Shown: in pieces, positions 1-6,779 of the stretch | Position numbering within the stretch: position 1 is the first letter of the stretch | Layout: every line of letters starts with the position of its first letter | From: a virus | DNA: 20,249 bases | Strand: one strand, 5' to 3' | Virus record (IMG/VR): IMGVR_UViG_3300042346_000547 | Coordinates: 1 to 20,249 of that record | The notes under the pieces: model-generated | Seen by the model: the letters and a program-made list of their open reading frames with translations, nothing else | Database searches by the model: none | What the model was told of the DNA's origin: nothing | Position numbers and translations under genes: made by a program

Positions 1-427
1 CAACAAGACCCTTGATTTTTTCATATTCACCAGTCTTTAGATGATCCACAGACTCAATGATGGCATTCTTCAACTTTTGGTTCTTACAGAACTCAAGAAA
101 CTGCTCACGAACAAACTGTAGATCCTTCTCGTTGATCTTTGTAAAGACGCTACGCAAAGAGTCTACAACAGTTTGCTTGAAATCGACGTTCTCAATCGTG
201 TCAACGCGAACCTTGAACACCTGCATCGTGGGCATATCCTTGTATTCGGCGTGATATGAAATTATCTCTTTCAAGATCCAACGATGCACTTCGTTTTCAA
301 ACGCCTCAATATCAATGATATCAACGATGCGTTCAAAGAATACCTTGTCGGTAAGGATACTTGCGATGATCTTGACTTGAAAGTCGAGACCATATTTGTG
401 TAGGTTGTCAATGATTACTGGAGCCAT
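1..427 (-). CDS. Replicative DNA helicase, gp41/DnaB-like (N-terminal fragment, runs off the left edge)
   Basis: Reading the minus strand from the ATG at 427-425 gives 142 open codons without a stop up to the window edge, so this is the 5' part of a longer gene. The product starts MAPVIIDNLHKYGLDFQ and continues as a helical domain (residues about 15-135). Its pattern (KIIASILTDKVFFERI, then a helix, then EYKDMPTMQVFKV) closely parallels the N-terminal domain of T4 gp41 and the DnaB N-terminal collar. The Walker A/B ATPase part would lie outside the window. In T4 this hexameric helicase unwinds the lagging-strand template and recruits primase. It follows SSB, recombinase and flap-exonuclease genes, the expected partners. 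The leader (ATCATCATTATAT before ATG) has no Shine-Dalgarno sequence. The family assignment is by eye and fairly firm; exact orthology is inferred. Confidence 0.72.
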   Translation of the reverse strand, partial: MAPVIIDNLHKYGLDFQVKIIASILTDKVFFERIVDIIDIEAFENEVHRWILKEIISYHAEYKDMPTMQVFKVRVDTIENVDFKQTVVDSLRSVFTKINEKDLQFVREQFLEFCKNQKLKNAIIESVDHLKTGEYEKIKGLV

Positions 428-445
428 ATATAATGATGATGTTAA

Positions 446-473
446 GACAATACGCTTAAATATGCGTATCGTC
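446..473 (-). promoter_or_regulatory. Intercistronic RNA hairpin before the helicase gene
   Basis: In minus-strand RNA, GACGAUACGC (473-464) pairs with GCGUAUUGUC (455-446) around an 8-base loop AUAUUUAA. All ten positions pair, one of them G-U. It sits between the exonuclease stop (494) and the helicase start (427). No T-tract follows, so a processing, stability or translational role is more likely than an intrinsic terminator. The wobble pair means the structure is better on the transcribed strand than on the other. Confidence 0.5.
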
Positions 474-493
474 AATTTGTTTTAGAAAATATT

Positions 494-1603
494 TCAGGAG
501 GATGTCGCTAATACGTGTAGCGGGTAGAAAACTTCCTGTAGCCACACATGATAGTTTGGTATTGTGGAGTGCATACCATGTGCAGTTAGTTTTTGAATGA
601 ACGTAAATTTGTTATAGTCATATGTCTTATCAACTGAGTCATTCAGCTTCAGTTGTAAAGAACCAGCAAAGTTTGGGTTCTTTAGTTGCATAAGCATATA
701 GTTTCTGTTTAGTACTCTTGAATGCTCAACTACTGTAGCATATATCTTCTTCTCGTTGATACAATCCTTGGCGCGAATAAGTAGTTCATCAACAGATGTT
801 TCCTTAGACTCTGTAAGCATAGGAAAACATTTGATGGCAGTTTTTAATCCAACGCCTTTTACGCCATCAATATTATCTGAAGAATCTCCCTCAAGCACAC
901 GATAGTATACAAAGTTGGTAGGATGCACGCCATACTCATTGATTACATCCTGTATACCATATATCTTTTTCTTGATAGGACTCCATACATTCACTCTTTC
1001 ATTGATGAGTTGATAAAAATCCTTGTCTCCACTCATAATGGTAATCTTGGCGTTTGGATACATCTGCGTGGATATATAAGCAATAGCATCGTCTGCTTCT
1101 ATATAATCTATAGATACGACCGTAACAGGCAGGCTGCGAAGAAAATCAATTAGTTTTACCATTTGATTTATCATCGCGTCTTGTTCTGTTTGCGGATCGC
1201 TCATTTCTTCATATGCCCTGTTTACACGAACAGACATCTTGCGATTGTTCTTATATTCAGGATATATGTCTCTGCGACGTTGACTACCACCCTTGCCATC
1301 AAACACCACAATTACTCTAGTTGGACGCAATAGTTTTATTGCATATCCAATACTGGTAAGAAATCCACTAACTCCACCTACATGATCTCCATGATCACTT
1401 AATGTGGGAACAACAGTCCAACAACGAATAAAGTTGTTTGTACCATCAACAACAAGTATATCGCTATTTTTATCCTTCTTTGTATTTACTGGCAGATTAG
1501 CGTGTTCGGACTTGATCTGCGAAAAGATGGATGTGAACTTCTTTTTAGTTTCCTCTTGCATGATATAAGAATCGTGTGGAGGTATTTCACTCCACACGAT
1601 CAT
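494..1603 (-). CDS. 5'-3' exonuclease / flap endonuclease (T4 RNase H-like, FEN/PIN family)
   Basis: The 369-residue product carries the FEN-family acidic metal ligands in order: ILVVDGTN (Asp53), VVFDGKGG (Asp102), the RRR..YPEYKNNR basic patch, YIEADDAI (Glu169, Asp171, Asp172), MSGDKDFYQL (Asp193, Asp195) and EGDSSDNIDGVKGVG (Asp240, Asp243), which leads into the helix-hairpin-helix that grips duplex DNA. It should remove RNA primers and 5' flaps on the lagging strand, as T4 RNase H does. I place the start at 1603, one base after the recombinase stop. The frame is open to an ATG at 1648, but that would add 15 residues with no family resemblance and overlap the upstream gene by 44 bases. 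A perfect 11-bp inverted repeat begins directly after the chosen start codon. T4 RNase H is about 305 residues, so this one is slightly longer at its N-terminus. The family call is confident; the start is less so. Confidence 0.88.
   Translation of the reverse strand: MIVWSEIPPHDSYIMQEETKKKFTSIFSQIKSEHANLPVNTKKDKNSDILVVDGTNNFIRCWTVVPTLSDHGDHVGGVSGFLTSIGYAIKLLRPTRVIVVFDGKGGSQRRRDIYPEYKNNRKMSVRVNRAYEEMSDPQTEQDAMINQMVKLIDFLRSLPVTVVSIDYIEADDAIAYISTQMYPNAKITIMSGDKDFYQLINERVNVWSPIKKKIYGIQDVINEYGVHPTNFVYYRVLEGDSSDNIDGVKGVGLKTAIKCFPMLTESKETSVDELLIRAKDCINEKKIYATVVEHSRVLNRNYMLMQLKNPNFAGSLQLKLNDSVDKTYDYNKFTFIQKLTAHGMHSTIPNYHVWLQEVFYPLHVLATSS
1571..1600 (-). promoter_or_regulatory. Perfect hairpin directly after the exonuclease start codon
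   Basis: ATCGTGTGGAG (1600-1590 on the minus strand) and CTCCACACGAT (1581-1571) form a perfect 11-bp stem with an 8-base loop TGAAATAC. The stem begins immediately after the ATG at 1603-1601 and encodes codons 2-11. A stable stem at this position would lie within the initiating ribosome's footprint and could hold down translation. It could equally be an mRNA-processing element between recombinase and exonuclease. The structure is seen; the role is inferred. Confidence 0.55.
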
Positions 1604-1604
1604 T

Positions 1605-2837
1605 TTATTCGTCCATTCCTTCTGCACCAGAATCATAAGAGATGTCATCTCCTGATCCTGCTTCTGGACTCTTGTACTTCATGATGAAGTCCTCACAGAT
1701 CTTATTGTAAAGATATTCCTTACAATCTGCTCTGTCGTTCAACAGTTTGGTAAAGTCCTTCTTTTCAAACACGACGGTCTCAGGATCTTTTCCTGCTACT
1801 TCCATGATGAATTGTAGGCTCTTTGCCTTCTTGTCTTCTTCTTTTTCTTCTTCCAACTGCTTCTTTGTCTTCTTTTCACCAGCAACCTTTACCTTCTTGG
1901 CATTGGTGACAATATCCCATTCAATCAGCTTTTCGAGCCAATTTCCATAGTTATCAATACCACGATCAAAGAAGATATCGAATTCAACAGATCGCATAGG
2001 TGGACCCATACGATTCTTGACTACGGTACACTTGGTTTTGATTCCAATAGCTTCCTTATCACCATTCTTGATTTGCCCAATACTCTTCAGTCTAAGACGA
2101 AGAGAAGCGTGGAAAGCAAGAGCCTTTCCTCCGCTTGTGGTATATGGATCGCCTAGTCCAACAAAACCCACCTTCTGACGAAGTTGGTTTGTGAAACACA
2201 AGCAAATGCGTTGCTTCGCAATAAGACCAGTGATCTTACGCATCGCCTTGCTGATGATGATCGCTTTACCCGTGGCAAACCCCTCTTGACCGTGGTCTGA
2301 TGCAATTTCCTTTGATGTAGAAGCAGCAGCAACAGAGTCAACCAAGATAGTGACTAAACGATTCTTGCTACTTTTACGAACCAGCGCGATAATCTCTTCA
2401 ATTTTGTCAAAGATCTCTTCGACTGTTTCGACTGGAATGTACATCATCTTCTGCGTATCAACGCCAATAGCTTTCAGAAACTGACGATCAACGGATGATT
2501 CTGTATCAATGAATACAGCCATACCGCCTTTACGCTGTGTTTCGGCGAGCAAATGGCCACCCATTAAACTCTTTCCAGATGCTTCAAGTCCAGTTAGTTC
2601 AGTAATTCGACCAACCGGTAGACCGGCATTCGGTCTGTTGGCGATTGCCAAGTCAACCAAACTGTTTCCTGTAGAAACCCAGTCAACGATTTGAGATGGG
2701 TCATCTTCCGCGTCCAAAAAGAACGCAACTTTACCATCACCGCTCTTATTAAGAGATTCGGCAATAGACTCAGCCAATTCATCCCTGTTCGTTTCCAGTT
2801 CAACCTCAACAGGCTTTTTCTTTTTTTCTTTTTCCAT
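1605..2837 (-). CDS. uvsX: RecA/UvsX-family recombinase
   Basis: The 410-residue product has a full RecA core. Walker A is GLEASGKS (83-90), a catalytic-Glu strand FIDTESS spans 109-115, Walker B ILVDS is at 164-168, and the L2 DNA-binding region TNQLRQKVGFVG..TTSGGKAL runs 216-240. The C-terminal core strand VKNRMGPP..EFDIFFDRGI follows at about 273-294. These motifs read closer to bacterial RecA than to T4 UvsX, but its place beside SSB, flap exonuclease and helicase genes suits the UvsX role: strand exchange, recombination-dependent replication and repair. A charged Lys/Glu linker (about 313-345) leads to an acidic C-terminus ending SGAEGMDE, comparable to RecA's inhibitory acidic tail. 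The N-terminus is also highly charged (MEKEKKKKPVEVELE). The leader before ATG is AT-rich (AATAATAACATTT) without a Shine-Dalgarno sequence, and a 12-bp hairpin lies about 20 bases upstream. Confidence 0.93.
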   Translation of the reverse strand: MEKEKKKKPVEVELETNRDELAESIAESLNKSGDGKVAFFLDAEDDPSQIVDWVSTGNSLVDLAIANRPNAGLPVGRITELTGLEASGKSLMGGHLLAETQRKGGMAVFIDTESSVDRQFLKAIGVDTQKMMYIPVETVEEIFDKIEEIIALVRKSSKNRLVTILVDSVAAASTSKEIASDHGQEGFATGKAIIISKAMRKITGLIAKQRICLCFTNQLRQKVGFVGLGDPYTTSGGKALAFHASLRLRLKSIGQIKNGDKEAIGIKTKCTVVKNRMGPPMRSVEFDIFFDRGIDNYGNWLEKLIEWDIVTNAKKVKVAGEKKTKKQLEEEKEEDKKAKSLQFIMEVAGKDPETVVFEKKDFTKLLNDRADCKEYLYNKICEDFIMKYKSPEAGSGDDISYDSGAEGMDE

Positions 2838-2858
2838 AAATGTTATTATTTGAGATAA

Positions 2859-2890
2859 GTGGTGCTCCAGTACTCCATCTGGAGCACCAC
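2859..2890 (-). promoter_or_regulatory. 12-bp perfect hairpin between SSB and recombinase genes
   Basis: GTGGTGCTCCAG (minus 2890-2879) and CTGGAGCACCAC (2870-2859) pair perfectly over 12 bp around an 8-base loop ATGGAGTA. The element begins 32 bases after the SSB stop and ends 21 bases before the recombinase ATG. The downstream minus-strand sequence TTATCTCAAATAATAA is not a proper U-tract, so efficient intrinsic termination is doubtful. It may protect the SSB mRNA 3' end or act as a partial terminator that lets SSB be made in excess of recombinase. Confidence 0.6.
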
Positions 2891-2921
2891 ATCATCATTT
2901 ATTTCTACTACTCCGTTCAAC

Positions 2922-3746
2922 TTAACTGTTGAACAAATCGTTGAATTCGTCGGCAATTGCCTTGGTGCTGGAAGGTGCTTTTACAGCAGCCTTTGCGGTT
3001 GCACTCTTTGGTGCAGGTGCTGCGGGGGCGGCTTCTGTTTCTTCAGTTACCGTTGTTGCAGCAGGCTCGGCGTCTTCAGCATTTTCCTGCGAAGAGTTGA
3101 GCCAAGTATCCATTACCGAAGCAAGTTCTTCATAAGACAACTCTGGGAAAAGTTCAGTAACATTCTTTTGGTTCTTTACCTTCTCCTTGAGTGCGGCGTC
3201 GCTGGGATCAAACGCGGGGGTCTGGTTAGGCTTGACGCGAATAGTTGTTTCAGGGAAAGACTTGCCAGTTTCCTCGGCGGTCTTAAACTCAACAACGATA
3301 TCACGACCGGCCTTGAGATCAGTAATATCACCATAATCAGCATCAGCAATGATGCTAAGAATTTCTTGATATACCTGCTTACCCATGCCCCAGAACTTCA
3401 CCCCCTCGTGCTCTGCCCCGCGAACCAGAACCGGTACATATGTACGCAGCTTGGGCTCAAGTGAGCGACCCGTCTTCCACTCTTCCTTATCTCCACTCTT
3501 TTTGAGCTTGTTAGCAAACTCAACGATGGGATCAGGACGACCAAAGGTCGCAGGCGAGAGATATGTCTTGCCGTTCATGTTATAATGAAACAGCAGTTCA
3601 ATGAACGGATTCTCGGGATTATGGGCATAAGGAACAATTCGGATTACGTTCTTGCCCGGATTCGGCTTCCACACGGCGGTGGTCTTGTTTTGCGTGCTCT
3701 TGAGAGACTCAAGACGCGACTTGATTTTAGTTAGATCTAATGACAT
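2922..3746 (-). CDS. Single-stranded DNA-binding protein, gp32-like
   Basis: The 274-residue protein follows the T4 gp32 plan. A basic N-terminus (MSLDLTKIKSRLESLKS) is followed by an OB-fold core opening WKPNPGKNVIRIVPY (about 26-40), which matches the gp32 pattern WKL..G.AVIRFLP. The core then reads LLFHYNMNGKTYLSP, YVPVLVRG and VKFWGMGK up to about 190. A long Ala/Pro/Thr linker (about 220-262) ends in the acidic tail AIADEFNDLFNS, the part that in gp32 contacts other replication proteins. The His/Cys zinc site of T4 gp32 is absent: where T4 has a CPxC-type segment this has SPATFGRPDP, and the protein contains no cysteine. It should coat single-stranded DNA and support the recombinase, helicase and polymerase encoded nearby. 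Its leader holds repeated ATTAAC elements resembling the T4 gene 32 operator. The family call is good, resting on pattern plus context. Confidence 0.82.
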   Translation of the reverse strand: MSLDLTKIKSRLESLKSTQNKTTAVWKPNPGKNVIRIVPYAHNPENPFIELLFHYNMNGKTYLSPATFGRPDPIVEFANKLKKSGDKEEWKTGRSLEPKLRTYVPVLVRGAEHEGVKFWGMGKQVYQEILSIIADADYGDITDLKAGRDIVVEFKTAEETGKSFPETTIRVKPNQTPAFDPSDAALKEKVKNQKNVTELFPELSYEELASVMDTWLNSSQENAEDAEPAATTVTEETEAAPAAPAPKSATAKAAVKAPSSTKAIADEFNDLFNS

Positions 3747-3807
3747 AATTAGTTAATTAGTTAATTGTTAATGTTTGACCAATTTTGTTTGCACTCAACT
3801 AGGTCAA
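3747..3807 (-). promoter_or_regulatory. Repeat-containing SSB leader, candidate autoregulatory translational operator
   Basis: Directly upstream of the SSB ATG the minus strand is almost purely A/T and repeats ATTAAC three times (at 3772-3767, 3765-3760 and 3757-3752), ending TAATTATG at the start codon. Just 5' of this lies an inverted repeat, TTGACC (3807-3802) and GGTCAA (3780-3775), with a 21-base loop. T4 gp32 represses its own mRNA by nucleating at a 5' pseudoknot and spreading over an unstructured leader with UUAAA repeats. The layout here (structured 5' element plus unstructured A/U repeats reaching the start codon) matches that logic. The sequence arrangement is seen; operator function is inferred. 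Confidence 0.5.
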
Positions 3808-3844
3808 TGTTGAATACAATGGCTCAATAAATGGTGATAGTCAA

Positions 3845-3873
3845 TCTATAAATAATAGCAATCATTTTTTCAA
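3845..3873 (-). promoter_or_regulatory. Possible sigma70-type promoter for the SSB/replication genes
   Basis: The 191-base gap 3747-3937 is the longest gap with no visible coding potential. It contains TTGAAA (3873-3868), 17 bases, then TATAGA (3850-3845) on the minus strand, near the -35/-10 consensus at ideal spacing. Transcription would begin about 90 bases upstream of the SSB ATG and include the repeat leader. In AT-rich DNA such matches arise by chance, so this is tentative. Confidence 0.33.
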
Positions 3874-3937
3874 TCGTTAATCAGTCATTCGTTAAGTGAA
3901 TATAACTATAATCCAAAAAAAGATTTCTTCGGATATA

Positions 3938-4336
3938 TTAAGTTATCTGGAAAATCTTCAGCAATCTTGTAGGCGTGATTTTCACCTTACCATCTCTGGC
4001 CGTGATAAATGAGTTTTTGTACATTCCCCAATCTATTTGATATGTGTTGGAAATAAATCCGTTATTCTGTTCCTTGATCAATTCATTGAGTGCATTTATG
4101 CTGTAAATGATATTGTGTTCCTTTTTACGATGAACAGATATGGTGTTGGGATAAAACTGACTACCGTTCTTTTCGGAGTTATATGTTAAAAACACATCTT
4201 CTTTATTCAATCCGCTTTGCAACACATATACTTTTTTCTCTATGATATTATAATATTCAGATAACGCAAATATCTCGTTTTGATAATTGTTGTACTTGGT
4301 GAAAGTACAAAGCAGTTGTGCGTTACCTGTGGCCAT
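3938..4336 (-). CDS. Conserved-looking phage protein of unknown function (132 aa)
   Basis: I do not recognise a named family. The protein (MATGNAQLLCTFTKYNNYQN...) is soluble-looking, without a signal peptide or membrane segment. It alternates strand-like segments (KKVYVLQSGLN, NTISVHRKKEHNIIYSI) with a central helix (NALNELIKEQNNG) and a C-terminal basic part (GKVKITPTRLLKIFQIT), consistent with a compact alpha/beta fold. The start two bases after the upstream stop (TAATAATGG) and its own stop before a 191-base regulatory gap suggest it is the last gene of the transcript that begins in the tail region. It follows two genes with capsid-targeting-like N-termini, so a virion-related role is possible but unproven. 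The leader AATTAATCTAATA shows no Shine-Dalgarno sequence. Confidence 0.72.
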   Translation of the reverse strand: MATGNAQLLCTFTKYNNYQNEIFALSEYYNIIEKKVYVLQSGLNKEDVFLTYNSEKNGSQFYPNTISVHRKKEHNIIYSINALNELIKEQNNGFISNTYQIDWGMYKNSFITARDGKVKITPTRLLKIFQIT

Positions 4337-4338
4337 TA

Positions 4339-5208
4339 TTAGATTAATTTTTCCGCGAATAGTTTATATTCGTCTCTATCTATACTTCTTATCGGTACAA
4401 TTTCACCACTCATCCCTACAACAGCTACGGTGTTACCTTCTCTATCAATATATTCACCATACAACTCAGATCTCCATCCCTTTTTCTCCGCAAATTTTTT
4501 TGAGACCGACGAATATTGTTCTGGCGGCGTTGTTACTACCGGTACATCAATCTCCGGTGCTTGTTGTGTCGGTTCTGTTGATGGTTCTTCTGACCGCGTT
4601 GGTTGTTCTTCTGGTTTAGGTGATGGTTTTTTAGCCATCGTTGGTTTTACGACTGGCGTCTTTGGTCCATCATCAACTTCATCGTCCACAACTGTACTAT
4701 ATATTGCGCTTTTAGTGTCTGGTTGTGTTGGTTGTTTCTGCGACTGTGGTTCAGCGTTTTTATCTACTGGCGTGGTGGACAAAGCTTGTTGTTTTGCTAC
4801 CGGCGCTGTAGATTTGTCAGTAGACTGCACGGTGGAGGTGCTCTGTTGCGTTTGTCTTTTTTGCTTTCCTTTTTTCTTATAATACAAGTTCATTCCGCCT
4901 TTGCCGTGTGTGGGATCAGAAACAGAATGGGTTCCTTTTTTAAGCGCAGCATCGCGATATTCTTTCGATGGGAATGTAACAAGCCAACCGTCTTTATTAA
5001 ATGCTTGTCGTTCTGGATATTTTCCTTCGCCAATCATTGATTCTAAAAATTCGTTCACCACTTCTTCATCTCCACATCTATCATACACGATTTCTGCTAG
5101 AACCATTATATGACTTACATTATTGATATCAACGATACCGTCAGGTATTCTATTGTCTAGCGAAGCTTCGCTTATGATCGATGAAATGAAATTTTCTATA
5201 TTTTTCAT
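4339..5208 (-). CDS. Putative internal/virion protein with capsid-targeting-like N-terminus and disordered linker
   Basis: Function is not recognised. The 289-residue protein has three parts. The N-terminus MKNIENFISSIISEASLD resembles T4 capsid-targeting peptides (MKTYQEFIAEA), including an I-x-E followed by a small residue (IISE-A, residues 12-15), the type of site the T4 prohead protease cuts. A small globular part follows to about residue 115 (AFNKDGWLVTFPSKEYRDAA, then DPTHGKGGMNLYYKKKGKQK). Then comes a long disordered stretch rich in Pro, Thr, Gln, Ser and Lys (about 116-238). The end is a short globular C-terminus (KKFAEKKGWRSELYGEYID, GNTVAVVGMSGEIVPI). It lies six bases after a gene with a similar N-terminus. 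The likely reading is a protein packaged in the head, but no protease or head gene is in view to confirm it. Confidence 0.7.
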   Translation of the reverse strand: MKNIENFISSIISEASLDNRIPDGIVDINNVSHIMVLAEIVYDRCGDEEVVNEFLESMIGEGKYPERQAFNKDGWLVTFPSKEYRDAALKKGTHSVSDPTHGKGGMNLYYKKKGKQKRQTQQSTSTVQSTDKSTAPVAKQQALSTTPVDKNAEPQSQKQPTQPDTKSAIYSTVVDDEVDDGPKTPVVKPTMAKKPSPKPEEQPTRSEEPSTEPTQQAPEIDVPVVTTPPEQYSSVSKKFAEKKGWRSELYGEYIDREGNTVAVVGMSGEIVPIRSIDRDEYKLFAEKLI

Positions 5209-5214
5209 ATAATT

Positions 5215-6732
5215 TTAATCTTCTGAAAAGTCGCTAGGCGCTGTTGTTCCTGGTAGAACAAAGTTTATCTTGTTTAGTCCAAGATTTAAAAACATAAATT
5301 CTGAGTCTGCGCTTACAAATCTTGCTTTGTTACCAGCCCGTTTATCTATCACAATCAATCCACTATACTTATTTTTTAGCAATTTCCGTAACTCTTGAGA
5401 AATCTTATCTACCGTGTATTTTTCTTTAAAATATATAAGGGTTTTTGCTTCTCCTTCATAGTCTTTTTGAGTTTTTTTCTCGACTGAAGATTTTACTTTC
5501 AGGGTTAAATCCGGTTTTTGATTGTTTACTATTGCATCAATCTCTTTTTTTGCATCGTTTGGATCAATCGCAAATTCTTCTTTTTCACCAGCAACTACAA
5601 TAACTGCTTTTGCTGTCCGTGGAGTTTCTGGTTCGGGCGGTGGTTGCGTCTTAGAACTTGAGACGGAACCAAGTTTTACTCCTATCTCAGCCAATGCATT
5701 GAATAAATTTGTCGGCATTTCGGTTGTTCTTAACAAGCTACAGAAGTTTACCAATGAACGAAGCATTTTGGCACGGTCTCCTTCGGACGGTCCCGGATAC
5801 GTTTCAAGTACTCGAACTAAAAATGTTGCAAGCGATGGATTTTTTTCAAAATCATAGCTATCTGGTGATTCCGCAGTTATTCCGCTGTTACCGCTCTTTC
5901 TTATTTCCGTCGCCAGTTCATCTATACCTATTCTAAACCTAGTGTTGTAATACCCTTTCAAAGTTGGAGCACTAATACTTACCACATCTTTTTTACTCTT
6001 TCCAGTAAGCTCCTTCATCTCGATATCTTTTTCAACACTGCCAAACACCAGATCTACTTCAGCCGTTCCTCCGGATTTATATCCTTTCATCAACCATACA
6101 AAAAACAATTCACCTCTACCCAATCCTTTTTTTTCTTTTCCGCTACCCTCAATTGCGTCAATAATTCTATCATATTGCCCATTGCTATACGAGGCAATCG
6201 CTTGGTCCATTTCCATTGTATCGTATGCATTATAAAAACGCTCTCCTTCTTCACCGGTAGATGCCACTGCTTTTTCTATCCATCTAGCCCCAACAGACCC
6301 CGCTCTCTTTCCATTCGGTGCAGCAAAGTCTTCATATTTATTTTTATTTATTCGCTCTTCTCGTTCTTTGTCTGATAGTGCTTTTGTAGTTTGCAACTTG
6401 TTGTATTTAGCCCAATTCATTATTCTTTTTTTACCAGCAAGTACGTCGGCCAATTTTGTACCCGGAGGATATTTCGGGTGTTTAAATTTTCCACCAAACA
6501 CAACTTCACCGTCTGCATTTTTTGTTAAGAATTTTGGATCATATGGTCTACCTATTTCATCCAATGTTTCAAGCAACATATCAAATTCATATCCACTCAT
6601 GCCATATTCCATCAACATGATTTCTTCCAGAGTGCTTAGATTTTCATCTGTGTCATACCCTCCCGCCAACCCATCGGGAGATCGCATTGCCCACTCGCTA
6701 ATAATATAGTCTATAATCTTGCTTTTATCCAT
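5215..6732 (-). CDS. Large protein with capsid-targeting-like N-terminus and PD-(D/E)XK-like signature
   Basis: This 505-residue protein is not one I can name. It begins MDKSKIIDYIISEWAM, a short helix ending in an I-x-E site (IISE, residues 10-13) like T4 capsid-targeting peptides. A middle region has GLGRGELFFVWLMKGY (Glu208), GGTAEVDLVFG (Asp227) and EKDIEMKEL (Glu238, Lys240). This E...D...ExK spacing on a helix and two strands is the hallmark of PD-(D/E)XK nucleases. Before it, VGARWIEKAV and the YDTMEMDQAIA helices look like a conserved helical domain. A Pro-rich linker (PPPEPETPRTAK, about 367-378) leads to a separate C-terminal alpha/beta domain. If both readings are right, this would be a nuclease carried inside the capsid. 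Alternatively it may be a structural protein with an inactive nuclease fold. The leader (ATATTTATATATT before ATG) lacks a Shine-Dalgarno sequence. Confidence 0.72.
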   Translation of the reverse strand: MDKSKIIDYIISEWAMRSPDGLAGGYDTDENLSTLEEIMLMEYGMSGYEFDMLLETLDEIGRPYDPKFLTKNADGEVVFGGKFKHPKYPPGTKLADVLAGKKRIMNWAKYNKLQTTKALSDKEREERINKNKYEDFAAPNGKRAGSVGARWIEKAVASTGEEGERFYNAYDTMEMDQAIASYSNGQYDRIIDAIEGSGKEKKGLGRGELFFVWLMKGYKSGGTAEVDLVFGSVEKDIEMKELTGKSKKDVVSISAPTLKGYYNTRFRIGIDELATEIRKSGNSGITAESPDSYDFEKNPSLATFLVRVLETYPGPSEGDRAKMLRSLVNFCSLLRTTEMPTNLFNALAEIGVKLGSVSSSKTQPPPEPETPRTAKAVIVVAGEKEEFAIDPNDAKKEIDAIVNNQKPDLTLKVKSSVEKKTQKDYEGEAKTLIYFKEKYTVDKISQELRKLLKNKYSGLIVIDKRAGNKARFVSADSEFMFLNLGLNKINFVLPGTTAPSDFSED

Positions 6733-6751
6733 AATATATAAATATTGATAT

Positions 6752-6771
6752 ATACACCAAAGTTGGTATAT
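6752..6771 (-). promoter_or_regulatory. Small hairpin between polymerase stop and the 505-aa gene
   Basis: On the minus strand AUAUACCA (6771-6764) pairs with UGGUGUAU (6759-6752), one U-G wobble, loop ACUU. It sits in the 47-base gap after the polymerase stop and about 20 bases before the next ATG. The surroundings are very AT-rich and no U-tract follows. Weak evidence; a processing or stability element is possible. Confidence 0.3.
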
Positions 6772-6779
6772 TATAAATA

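Noticed and set aside
494-520. Exonuclease and hub genes both end TCC TCC TGA, possibly a shared recoding signal
   Set aside because: After the exonuclease stop the +1 frame closes within a few codons with no conserved sequence, so the shared ending is probably chance.
1611-1625. AGAAGGAATGG before the exonuclease as a Shine-Dalgarno sequence
   Set aside because: Spacing to the ATG at 1603 is about 13 bases and it lies in recombinase coding sequence; other genes lack such elements.
3915-3937. AT-rich inverted repeat with a T-run after the 132-aa gene as a terminator
   Set aside because: Only ATCC/GGAT plus G-U and A-U pairs can form, and the T-run falls inside the structure and not after it; too weak to call.
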